Assembly: GCA_964357355.1 (NCBI GenBank)
Contig: CAYHKY010000050.1
Location: 1-11,690 of the forward strand
DNA: 11,690 bases
Reading direction: 5' to 3'
From: CAYHKY01 sp964357355
Lineage (GTDB): Bacteria > Patescibacteriota > Microgenomatia > UBA10105
The notes below the pieces were generated by a model that had not been told where the DNA came from, did no database searches, and saw only the letters and a list, made by a program, of their open reading frames with translations. Positions 6,241 through 11,690 of the stretch are shown piece by piece (the first letter of the stretch is position 1; each line of letters opens with the position of its first letter). The translations under genes were made by a program, and so were the position numbers.

Positions 6241-6288
6241 TCCATTCGACATGGCTCAGGACTAATACTGAGCTTGTCGAAGTATTAG
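6241..6288. mobile_element. 48-base double-hairpin insertion in repeat copy A
   Basis: Absent from the matching site of the other repeat copy. It ends with TTAG (6285-6288), duplicating the TTAG that precedes it (6237-6240). Alternative folds exist. One is two adjacent hairpins: TTAGTCC/GGACTAA (6237-6243 with 6259-6265) and CTAATAC/GTATTAG (6262-6268 with 6282-6288). The other is a single cruciform: TTCGACA/TGTCGAA (6245-6251 with 6275-6281) plus GCTCAG/CTGAGC. The second hairpin's loop is TGAGCTTGTCGAA, and the first carries a near copy in reverse. This resembles REP/MITE-like elements mobilised in trans. No transposase is present here. Confidence 0.7.
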
Positions 6289-6302
6289 AGGGGTATATGG
6301 CC

Positions 6303-6323
6303 GTCTGCCTGCCGGCGAGGCAG
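6303..6323. mobile_element. 21-base GC-rich palindromic insertion in repeat copy A
   Basis: Inserted between GGCC and GGAAC, which are adjacent in the other repeat copy. It contains CTGCCT (6305-6310) and AGGCAG (6318-6323) around GCCGGCG, a GC-rich palindrome in a region otherwise rich in A/T. No target duplication beyond a one-base ambiguity is visible. Confidence 0.65.
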
Positions 6324-6332
6324 GGAACAAAT

Positions 6333-6929
6333 TCAAGTATGTAGGCTATACACGTCACCAAATTCCCTTTTCACATCAGCAAATGTGACATTGGCTGCGC
6401 GATATATTTCCTGCTCCAATAACTTTACTTTTGGAAAACTCGCATCAAGCTCAGTAATAGCATCAGGAGATAAATTTTCTTTATACCAAAGCTTAAATCT
6501 ATGTTCCACTCCGATAACTTCATACTTAGTCATTTTATCTGACAAAAACAACAGCTTTTCTTCCCAACTCACCGGAGTTGTATCATGACTCAGAATAAAG
6601 TGAAGCGAATGTTTGGCTACGACTTCTGCCACTTCAGGAAACCCTAACTCTTTCAAAACCCTTACTGCCGTATCAGGGTGCCTTTCCCCTTCCCGCTTGG
6701 GAATATTTTTGTCTATGTCATGTAACAGCGCCGCCGCTTGCAAAAGTTCTAAATTTATTTTGATAGTTTCAGCCAACGGCTGACCAACCTTTGGCTGGGG
6801 ATTTTGATTTATTAATTTGTTGGCGAAATATATCGCTAACTTTGTCACCGCTTCCACATGAATCCGTTTTTGTGAGGGTAATTGATAACGATCAAACAAA
6901 AAGAGACATTGTGCGCGTGTGGGAATCAT
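6333..6929 (-). CDS. HD-domain phosphohydrolase
   Basis: A 198-residue soluble protein with the HD superfamily metal site. H24 lies in the first helix, H70-D71 in ALLHDIDK, then H84 (GERHPDT) and H107 (VAKHSLHF), with D131 in LSDKMTKYE as the last ligand. This H...HD...H...H...D order is typical of HDIG-type phosphohydrolases acting on nucleotides or phosphate esters; the substrate cannot be told from sequence. The gene follows the guanylate kinase-like gene by three bases, so the two are co-transcribed and a nucleotide-metabolism role is likely. The stop codon (TGA, 6335-6333) and last five residues (YSLHT) lie in a dispersed repeat, so the original C-terminus may have been altered. A GGCGAG stretch inside the end of the upstream gene could serve as ribosome site. 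Confidence 0.85.
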   Translation of the reverse strand: MIPTRAQCLFLFDRYQLPSQKRIHVEAVTKLAIYFANKLINQNPQPKVGQPLAETIKINLELLQAAALLHDIDKNIPKREGERHPDTAVRVLKELGFPEVAEVVAKHSLHFILSHDTTPVSWEEKLLFLSDKMTKYEVIGVEHRFKLWYKENLSPDAITELDASFPKVKLLEQEIYRAANVTFADVKREFGDVYSLHT

Positions 6930-6932
6930 AAA

Positions 6933-7586
6933 TTAACTCGCCAAGATGATTCTGCGGGTAGCTTCTATGATCGCTTCAACCGCCGTGACTGCATCATCAA
7001 GCTTTCCGTCCTCATTCAAAACTAAATAGTCACAATCATCGTATTGCGCAAGCTCCCACTTGGCTAAATTAAGTCCTTCTATCCAGACCTTCTCGTTTTC
7101 TGCGCCTCTGGTACGCATACGTTTTTCAAGCGTTTCAAGTTCTGGTGGAGCTAAAAATATAAATACCGCTGCTTGAACTGGTGAGTCAGGATCCTCAACC
7201 ATTTCCTCAACTCGTGACCTGATATTTTTGACGCCTCTGACATCGATCCGCCAAACAACATCTTTGCCTGAAGCAAGCGCTTCTTCTAAATGTTTTTTCT
7301 GTCCACCTTTATAATGACCCAAGTATTCAACCCATTCAACAAAGGCATCATCAGCTATAAGTTTCTCAAAATCTTCGCGGGAGACAAAATGATAATCAGT
7401 TCCTTCAACTTCACCTTCGCGCATCGGGCGCGAGTTGGTAGTTACCATACGAATCAGTGTGGGACGTTTTTCCAAGAGTTTTTTCATCACCGTATCTTTT
7501 CCAGCGGCAGTTGGCCCGGTGAGAATAATGAGGACTCCCCGTTTCTTTTGCTCTGCAATTTCTTCCGTAATTGGACGTGTTGCCAT
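6933..7586 (-). CDS. gmk: Guanylate kinase (divergent)
   Basis: Phosphorylates GMP to GDP with ATP in purine nucleotide metabolism. The frame extends to 7676, but the extra 30 codons lie in a dispersed repeat. The ATG at 7586 (MATRPITEE) gives 217 residues, normal for the family. The P-loop is GPTAAGKDT (24-32) instead of the usual GPSGAGKST. The GMP-binding region TTNSRPMREGEVEGTDYHF (49-67) keeps the pattern with one extra residue, followed by the family's FVSREDFEKLI. GHYKGG and the segment VVWRIDVRG (110-118) depart from the usual GxYYGT and LxEIDVQG. The lid-like RMRTRGAENEKVW and the C-terminal YDDCDYLVLNEDGKLDDAV match the family. GKD recalls PhnN kinases, but the GMP motifs favour gmk. 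An HD phosphohydrolase follows immediately. Confidence 0.85.
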   Translation of the reverse strand: MATRPITEEIAEQKKRGVLIILTGPTAAGKDTVMKKLLEKRPTLIRMVTTNSRPMREGEVEGTDYHFVSREDFEKLIADDAFVEWVEYLGHYKGGQKKHLEEALASGKDVVWRIDVRGVKNIRSRVEEMVEDPDSPVQAAVFIFLAPPELETLEKRMRTRGAENEKVWIEGLNLAKWELAQYDDCDYLVLNEDGKLDDAVTAVEAIIEATRRIILAS

Positions 7587-7592
7587 GGTGGT

Positions 7593-7622
7593 ATTGTATA
7601 CCCGTCTTACGCTGGTTTGCAA
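7593..7622 (-). promoter_or_regulatory. Probable gmk promoter, leaderless or nearly so
   Basis: On the minus strand, -35 TTGCAA (7622-7617) and -10 TACAAT (7598-7593) are separated by 18 bases. The -10 ends six bases before the ATG at 7586, so the mRNA would start at or next to the start codon, and no Shine-Dalgarno is present. The promoter overlaps one end of the dispersed repeat. Confidence 0.45.
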
Positions 7623-7693
7623 GCCTGTTAGGTTGCTAAAGCAGCTTAGAGGGGTATATGGCCGGAACAAATTCAAGTATGTAGGCTATACCC
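7597..7693. repeat. Dispersed repeat, copy B (uninterrupted)
   Basis: Lies between the divergent gmk and phosphoribosyltransferase genes. It contains TATACCC (7597-7603), GGGTATATGGCC (7652-7663) and GGCTATACCC (7684-7693). The last two form a 10-bp hairpin with a two-base bulge. The first can also pair with the GGGTATA of the second. The stretch 7638-7691 is identical to copy A after removing A's two insertions. Confidence 0.85.
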
Positions 7694-7706
7694 AAGATTC
7701 TTGTCG

Positions 7707-7736
7707 TTGACAACCGTAAGATAAATTCTTTAATAG
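7707..7736 (+). promoter_or_regulatory. Possible promoter of the phosphoribosyltransferase gene
   Basis: A consensus TTGACA at 7707-7712 is followed after 18 bases by a weak TAATAG (7731-7736). The predicted start coincides with the GTG start codon at 7744, so the transcript would be leaderless. No Shine-Dalgarno is seen. Confidence 0.4.
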
Positions 7737-7743
7737 TATATCT

Positions 7744-8328
7744 GTGGAAATAGAGTATTTACCATTATCTTGGGAAAACTATCTGATGCATATCCGTGAT
7801 CTTGCTGATCGGTTACTACATGACAAGAAAAATCTAGACCTAATAGTGGCAATATCTAGAGGAGGACTAACTCTCGGACATGTTTTATCAGATCATCTAC
7901 GCATTCCTATCTGGACAATTATCATTCAAAGTTACACGGATATAAAAACTCAGGGAGAAATCAAAATTACAGGTAAATTACAAACTTCAATTAAATCTAA
8001 AAATATATTACTGGTCGATGATGTAGCCGATTCAGGACATACGTTTGTTCGTGGTACTCACTATTTGAAACGTTGTAAACCAAAATCAATTACTACTCTA
8101 TCGGTATTTTATAAACCACGTTCTGTTTTTTTTCCCGACTACTTTGCTCAAACCACTGATAAATGGATATTGTTCCCTTATGAAGCAACAGAAATGATTA
8201 ATTTAATTATTACTAAACTCAAGAAAGAGAAGCAGTCAAAAGAAAAAATTCGACGTTTCTTAAGAAGACTAAAGTACTCAGAGGGACAAATCGACTTTGC
8301 AGTTAACCATTACTTTAAAGATAGTTAA
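7744..8328 (+). CDS. Purine (xanthine/hypoxanthine-type) phosphoribosyltransferase
   Basis: Type I phosphoribosyltransferase, probably joining a salvaged purine base to PRPP. The PRPP loop is VDDVADSGHT (91-100) after the hydrophobic strand NILL, and the pyrophosphate loop is ISRGG (37-41). The hood PDYFAQTTDKWILFPYE (131-147) is typical of archaeal-like Gpt/Hpt enzymes (COG2236 group). A Lys/Arg-rich extension of about 45 residues follows (150-194). The start is GTG at 7744; the first ATG (7786) would cut off the family's N-terminal YLPLSWENYL strand. It is the only plus-strand gene, and its codons are A/T-richer (TTA, ATA, AGA, AAA) than its neighbours', consistent with recent acquisition. 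The exact base used cannot be told from sequence. Confidence 0.88.
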   Translation: MEIEYLPLSWENYLMHIRDLADRLLHDKKNLDLIVAISRGGLTLGHVLSDHLRIPIWTIIIQSYTDIKTQGEIKITGKLQTSIKSKNILLVDDVADSGHTFVRGTHYLKRCKPKSITTLSVFYKPRSVFFPDYFAQTTDKWILFPYEATEMINLIITKLKKEKQSKEKIRRFLRRLKYSEGQIDFAVNHYFKDS

Positions 8329-8352
8329 ACTCCTCATACGACAAGCTTACGC

Positions 8353-9837
8353 TTATTCAGGTTTATTTAAAACAATTGGTTTGAGCCTGGTCATCGCTTC
8401 TAGTGAATACCTGATTCCCTGAACACCAACACCTGATCCTTTAATTCCCAAAAATGGAAAGTGATCAGGACCTCTTTGTGGCTTAGAATTAATCCAGACA
8501 GTACCTACATCAAGTTTATTGGCGAGCTTTATCCCTGTCCCTTCGTCACAAGTAAATATAGCTGCCTGAAGACCATAAGTGGAAGAGTTAACAATATTTA
8601 TCGCCTCATCCATATCTTTGACTCTGATAAAGGAAACAATCGGTCCAAATGTTTCAATTCTGACAATCTCCATATCCGGTTTAACATTGTCTAAAATAGT
8701 CGGTTCAATGAAATTTCCTTTACGCAAACCTCCGATGATAATTTTTGCACCTCCTCGCTCTGCAGCAAGAATTCTAGCCTCAACTTCTTTTGCCGCTGAT
8801 TCACTTATCAAAGGACCGACGCTTTTCGTTTCCGGAGACCGGGGATCCCCCATCTTGATTTTTTCTTCAGTAAATTTTATCACCAATGGTAAAACCCGAT
8901 CCAGCTCGCTGTTTAAACCTAATACATATTTAATGGCGGTACAGCGTTGCCCCGCAAATGAAAATGCGCCTTTGACGATTTCTAATGCCGTGTCTCCGGG
9001 ATTGCAATCAGCAATGATTATGGCCGGGTTATTACCTCCGCATTCAAATGACAAAGGAATCATGCCGGCTTTGGTGGCAGCAGCTTTACCTACTTGTGAA
9101 GATCCGGTGAAACTGATCATATCAATCCCCGGATGACTAACCAAGTAGTCACCGATGTCACTACCGCTTCCGGTAACAGTCACAAAAACCCCGTCTGGAA
9201 TCCCTGCTTTCCTGAAAATCTGGGTAAGGTGGAGTCCTGAAATTGAACCGTTGGTAGGAGGTTTAAAAACAACAGCATTACCAGTCACCAGGGCCGGAGC
9301 AATTTTGGAAACGGCTAAATTTACCGGATAATTAAAAGGTGAAATGGCTAAAACTACACCAAGAGGTATTCTTTCAATCATCGCAATCTTACTTTTATCG
9401 TAGCCAGGAAATGCATCTGAAGGTAATTGATCTCCTTTCATATGCAGAACTTCATGTGCAAAATAATCCACCATATCGGCAGAACGCACAATCTCGTCTT
9501 TGGCTTCGTCAATTGGTTTACCGATTTCCCTAACTAAAAGTGCAGTTAAATACGGTTCATGTTCCCACATCCAGTCAGCAGCCAGTTTTAATATTTTTCC
9601 CCGCTCAAAGACTGACTTTGCTGCCCAAACTTTTTGAACACCATGCGCTTGTTTTATAGCCGCATCAATCTCTGCGTGGGTAACTACAGGCACTTTTCCG
9701 ACTATCGAATTGTCAACCGGAGACACTACATTTAAGAAGTTGCCGTCTTTGGAAGATGTCCATTTGATACCATTAAACCAGCGGTATTGGGGTGGAGTCT
9801 GATCATCATGAAGCTCGTCAAAAAAATTGACCGGCAT
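8353..9837 (-). CDS. gapN: Non-phosphorylating glyceraldehyde-3-phosphate dehydrogenase (GapN)
   Basis: Oxidises glyceraldehyde-3-phosphate directly to 3-phosphoglycerate, usually with NADP+, bypassing phosphoglycerate kinase and its ATP while giving NADPH. The 494-residue aldehyde dehydrogenase fold is complete. N169, K192 (FKPP), E265 (SFECGG) and catalytic C299 (GQRCTAIK) are present. N169, E265 and C299 lie at a constant offset of 15 from Streptococcus mutans GapN N154, E250 and C284. The cofactor loop FTGSSQVG is at 243-250. The C-terminal QRGPDHFPFLGIKGSGVGVQ and GIRYSLEAMTRLKPIVL is the signature separating GapN from other aldehyde dehydrogenases. It is convergent with the phosphoribosyltransferase across only 24 bases without a terminator. 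No Shine-Dalgarno precedes the ATG; TATACT lies 12 bases upstream (9855-9850). Confidence 0.93.
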   Translation of the reverse strand: MPVNFFDELHDDQTPPQYRWFNGIKWTSSKDGNFLNVVSPVDNSIVGKVPVVTHAEIDAAIKQAHGVQKVWAAKSVFERGKILKLAADWMWEHEPYLTALLVREIGKPIDEAKDEIVRSADMVDYFAHEVLHMKGDQLPSDAFPGYDKSKIAMIERIPLGVVLAISPFNYPVNLAVSKIAPALVTGNAVVFKPPTNGSISGLHLTQIFRKAGIPDGVFVTVTGSGSDIGDYLVSHPGIDMISFTGSSQVGKAAATKAGMIPLSFECGGNNPAIIIADCNPGDTALEIVKGAFSFAGQRCTAIKYVLGLNSELDRVLPLVIKFTEEKIKMGDPRSPETKSVGPLISESAAKEVEARILAAERGGAKIIIGGLRKGNFIEPTILDNVKPDMEIVRIETFGPIVSFIRVKDMDEAINIVNSSTYGLQAAIFTCDEGTGIKLANKLDVGTVWINSKPQRGPDHFPFLGIKGSGVGVQGIRYSLEAMTRLKPIVLNKPE

Positions 9838-9849
9838 AATTTATACATA

Positions 9850-9855
9850 AGTATA
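9850..9855 (-). promoter_or_regulatory. Possible -10 box of gapN
   Basis: TATACT on the minus strand, five of six consensus positions, 12 bases before the gapN ATG (9837). No good -35 stands at standard spacing. It lies in the 76-base gap after the PP2C-like gene. Confidence 0.3.
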
Positions 9856-9913
9856 GAACAGATATCGTGCAAAATGAAAGACCTTTATAATTTGAATTTC
9901 ACCTCCGTAAAAT

Positions 9914-10603
9914 TTACGGCCGAATCACCCACGCAGCATAAGTATCACGTTTGCGTCTTTCTGAAGCTTCCACCAACATGTGGTTTACCGCGGTCTTTTC
10001 CGGTTCTTCACTCTCCATACTGGTAGTCAAAATTTGCTGCAATCTGTTCTCGTTTACAACACTCATAAGAGATTTTTCGGTAACTACGAATATGTCACCA
10101 TCCCGCATATCACCACGGGTTAGTTGCGGCAACGGCTCTTTCATTTCGCCCAAAAGCGGTGTACTACTTACTCCATCATTATCAGGGACCAATCGAACGA
10201 TTTGTTTCTCCCGATACAGATAACATCTGCCTTCGCCAATTCTTCCTGCCCACCACGACCGTTTAGAAATATCAAAAATCGTGAGTGATCCAAAACTTTC
10301 CCCATTGGAGATTTTAAATACCTGCCGGGAAACCACATTAAAGAGTCGCTCGAGTAATTTGCCATGGGCTTCATTATAAAAGCGTTTTTTGCTGAGGATA
10401 CTGTAACCTAACTCAGCTGATTGTTGGACAACCTCGATAATACGGTCGCGGTCTGATCCAGTGGCTTCGATGAGTAAAAAACAAGTTTGACCAAATATGT
10501 TACTTGCAACTATTTTCGTTCCTTCACTGTAAAACCCAAAAAATTTCCTTGGGTCCTGCTCTAAATGAGAGAATGTTGAAGTTACTCCTTCCATCACTGT
10601 CAT
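9914..10603 (-). CDS. Degenerate PP2C-like protein (probable pseudophosphatase)
   Basis: A 229-residue soluble protein with PP2C-family landmarks in order: a central GSLTIFDI strand followed by WWAGRIGEGRCYLY (117-130, family vGDSRaYl), LLGEM (150-154), DGDIFVVTEKSL (168-179, family gDxlllcSDGL), and the closing RKRDTYAAWVI (217-227, family DNiTvivv). The metal-binding aspartates of the DG and SDG motifs are replaced (IEA near 45-47 and TEK at 175-177); only D220 of the last motif remains. Catalysis is therefore doubtful, and it may act as a sensor or scaffold. The ATG at 10603 shares TAATG with the sodA stop, and a second ATG (10594) has better spacing from GAAGGG. A longer frame to 10660 runs inside sodA and is discounted. 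It is co-expressed with sodA. Assignment to PP2C is by motif order, not by overall similarity. Confidence 0.65.
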   Translation of the reverse strand: MTVMEGVTSTFSHLEQDPRKFFGFYSEGTKIVASNIFGQTCFLLIEATGSDRDRIIEVVQQSAELGYSILSKKRFYNEAHGKLLERLFNVVSRQVFKISNGESFGSLTIFDISKRSWWAGRIGEGRCYLYREKQIVRLVPDNDGVSSTPLLGEMKEPLPQLTRGDMRDGDIFVVTEKSLMSVVNENRLQQILTTSMESEEPEKTAVNHMLVEASERRKRDTYAAWVIRP

Positions 10604-11247
10604 TACCCTTCTGAAAGGGAGCGCAACGCTTCTTGAAACCTGAGATCTACTGCAGACCAATTAACTACGTTCCACCAAGCCTTAAGATATTCAACCCGTC
10701 GATTCTGGTATTTAAGATAATACGCATGTTCCCAGACATCTACTCCGAGAAGTGGGATTTTGTGTTCCATCAGGGGATTATCCTGATTTAGCGTGTCCAT
10801 CACTTCCAATTTTCCGCGAGAAACTACAATCCAGGCCCATCCGCTTCCGAACCGACCCATAGCTTTTTGAGTAACAGCTTCCTGCATACTCATAAAACTC
10901 CCAAACGTATCGTTGATTGCACTCATAAATGCACCTTCAGGCTCTGTTCCACTAGGTGGACCCATGATTTGCCAAAAAAGGGTGTGGTTGGCATGACCGC
11001 CTCCGTGATTTTTGACCTTTGTCCGAATATTTTCCGGTACTTTGGCTAGATTTGCGACAATTTCTTCGATGCTCAATTCGAGTAATTTATCTTGTCCATT
11101 AAGTGCAACATTGAGATTATCGATATAGGCTTGATGGTGTTTACCATGATGCAACTTCATCGTCGCTTCATCGATATAAGGCTCCAGAGCGTTGAAAGCA
11201 TAGGGTAGTTGGGGAAGTGTAAACATATAGCCGTTTATTGATATCAT
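10603..11247 (-). CDS. sodA: Superoxide dismutase, manganese-type
   Basis: Converts superoxide to hydrogen peroxide and oxygen, in the cytoplasm as no signal peptide is seen. The 214 residues carry all four metal ligands: H34 (LHHGKHH), H88 (GGGHANHTLFW), D170 and H174 (DVWEHAYYLKYQNRR). Gln155 in NQDNPLM and the GGGHANH context are typical of Mn enzymes, whereas Fe enzymes place the active-site Gln elsewhere; cambialistic use is possible. The C-terminus AWWNVVNW is canonical. The start is ATG at 11247 or possibly ATG at 11226 (MFTLPQLPYAF), which fits the usual N-terminus better; neither has a clear Shine-Dalgarno. It overlaps the PP2C-like gene by TAATG, so the pair is translationally coupled. 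Confidence 0.95.
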   Translation of the reverse strand: MISINGYMFTLPQLPYAFNALEPYIDEATMKLHHGKHHQAYIDNLNVALNGQDKLLELSIEEIVANLAKVPENIRTKVKNHGGGHANHTLFWQIMGPPSGTEPEGAFMSAINDTFGSFMSMQEAVTQKAMGRFGSGWAWIVVSRGKLEVMDTLNQDNPLMEHKIPLLGVDVWEHAYYLKYQNRRVEYLKAWWNVVNWSAVDLRFQEALRSLSEG

Positions 11248-11285
11248 GATTCAGTCAATTTATCAACACGCTAGTTTACATGATT

Positions 11286-11690
11286 TTATTTATTAACCTG
11301 GTACAAAAATACACTTCTATGTGGAGTTTTTGGAACCGTTTTTAAAAGTGTCACCGGCCAGTCTGAAGGAATATCGGGGTGCCGATTCCTCACAAACCAT
11401 ACCTCACCTTCTTCCGAAAATATGCTCTCCGGAATATTTGTAAGCGGATCGATCAACCAATCAGCAATCCTTATTTCGTAATTACGTTTATCTTTCTCTG
11501 CAAGAGTTACAAAAAACGAATTCAATCCCTCCACATAAACAGTTAATTTATTTTGGTGTTTTACTAAGTAAGAGTTGATCTCATGTTTTAATTCAAGACT
11601 TCCTACCCCACTGGTCCAATCTTCAAAAAACTGAAATCTGTCCTCAAGTGCAAGCGGTGCGTTTTGGGGTGAAGCAACAACTAACCAGTC
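11286..11690 (-). CDS. C-terminal part of an unrecognised protein, 5' end beyond window
   Basis: The frame is open from the right edge to a TAA at 11288-11286, giving 134 residues. No start can be fixed in the window; a GTG at 11534 lies inside the frame and has no ribosome site. The fragment is soluble, rich in Trp, Phe and acidic residues, with segments such as RFQFFEDWTSGVGSLELKHE and SEEGEVWFVRNRHPDIPSDW. The alternation of short hydrophobic stretches suggests a beta-rich domain. No family was recognised. It is upstream of sodA across 38 bases with no terminator seen, so it could be in the same transcript. Confidence 0.75.
   Translation of the reverse strand, partial: DWLVVASPQNAPLALEDRFQFFEDWTSGVGSLELKHEINSYLVKHQNKLTVYVEGLNSFFVTLAEKDKRNYEIRIADWLIDPLTNIPESIFSEEGEVWFVRNRHPDIPSDWPVTLLKTVPKTPHRSVFLYQVNK

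Larger units (their letters stand above)
6167..6351. repeat. Dispersed repeat, copy A (interrupted by two insertions)
   Basis: Three segments are identical to the copy at 7597-7693: 6229-6240 (12 bases), 6289-6302 (14) and 6324-6351 (28). They add up to 54 matching bases that are contiguous in the other copy at 7638-7691. The outer part is looser: TATACCCGT (6167-6175) and GCTGGTTT (about 6180-6187) recur in the other copy, while the middle differs. The two gaps are occupied by separate palindromic elements. The last five codons and stop of the HD-domain gene are written in this repeat's end. Confidence 0.85.

Noticed and set aside
7587..7676. 30-codon N-terminal extension of gmk
   Set aside because: The extension is written in the dispersed repeat and the promoter; the ATG at 7586 gives a protein of family-normal length.
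8329..8352. Possible bidirectional terminator between the convergent phosphoribosyltransferase and gapN genes
   Set aside because: Only a four-base AAGC/GCTT pairing is possible and no T-tract flanks it.
9905..9919. CCGTAAA/TTTACGG palindrome at the end of the PP2C-like gene
   Set aside because: The loop would be only one base and there is no T-tract, so it does not qualify as a terminator; it might be an operator, but nothing else supports that.
10604..10660. 19-codon N-terminal extension of the PP2C-like gene
   Set aside because: It lies inside the sodA reading frame and has no ribosome site; TAATG coupling gives the better start.
11286..11534. 82-residue gene starting at the GTG at 11534
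   Set aside because: The frame continues without a stop to the right edge, so this is more likely the C-terminal part of a larger protein.

Overview
The window looks like a chromosomal segment of an uncultivated bacterium of the Patescibacteria / Candidate Phyla Radiation, perhaps Microgenomates-like. This is inferred from the gene mix (a DUF5667 secreted protein, AdoCbl-dependent ribonucleotide reductase, non-phosphorylating GapN, scattered salvage enzymes), from several starts without Shine-Dalgarno sites, and from many small palindromic repeats. TGA is used as a stop, so the genetic code is not the UGA=Gly variant. Ten of the twelve complete or partial genes with a confident family or clear frame plus one more lie on the minus strand; only the phosphoribosyltransferase (7744-8328) is on the plus strand.

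Region 1 to 5281 is a vitamin B12-centred block read on the minus strand: nrdR (repressor) then nrdJ (B12-dependent RNR), a cobO-type ATP:corrinoid adenosyltransferase, and a membrane-anchored DUF4430 / transcobalamin C-terminal-like protein. A cobalamin riboswitch follows, with its own -10 box. Its expression platform can be read in full (antiterminator, an intervening AT-rich hairpin, and a terminator whose U-tract touches the start codon). It controls an unrecognised protein of at least 305 residues that runs off the left edge. Upstream of nrdR is a sigma70-like promoter flanked by two NrdR-box-like sites 32 bp apart. I infer that the block makes, supplies and senses the cofactor needed for dNTP synthesis.

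Region 5282 to 7743: an AT-rich gene-free stretch (5282-5621), a secreted DUF5667 protein, and an HD-domain phosphohydrolase closely following a guanylate kinase-like gene. Two copies of one dispersed repeat sit here. Over 54 bases they are identical, except that the copy at 6167-6351 carries two clean insertions, a 48-base double-hairpin element ending in a TTAG duplication and a 21-base GC-rich palindrome. The other copy (7597-7693) is the empty-site reference.

Region 7744 to 11690: an AT-rich archaeal-like purine phosphoribosyltransferase on the plus strand, convergent with gapN; then sodA translationally coupled (TAATG) to a degenerate PP2C-like protein; and the C-terminal part of an unknown protein at the right edge. 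No tRNA, rRNA, CRISPR array or transposase gene was seen.
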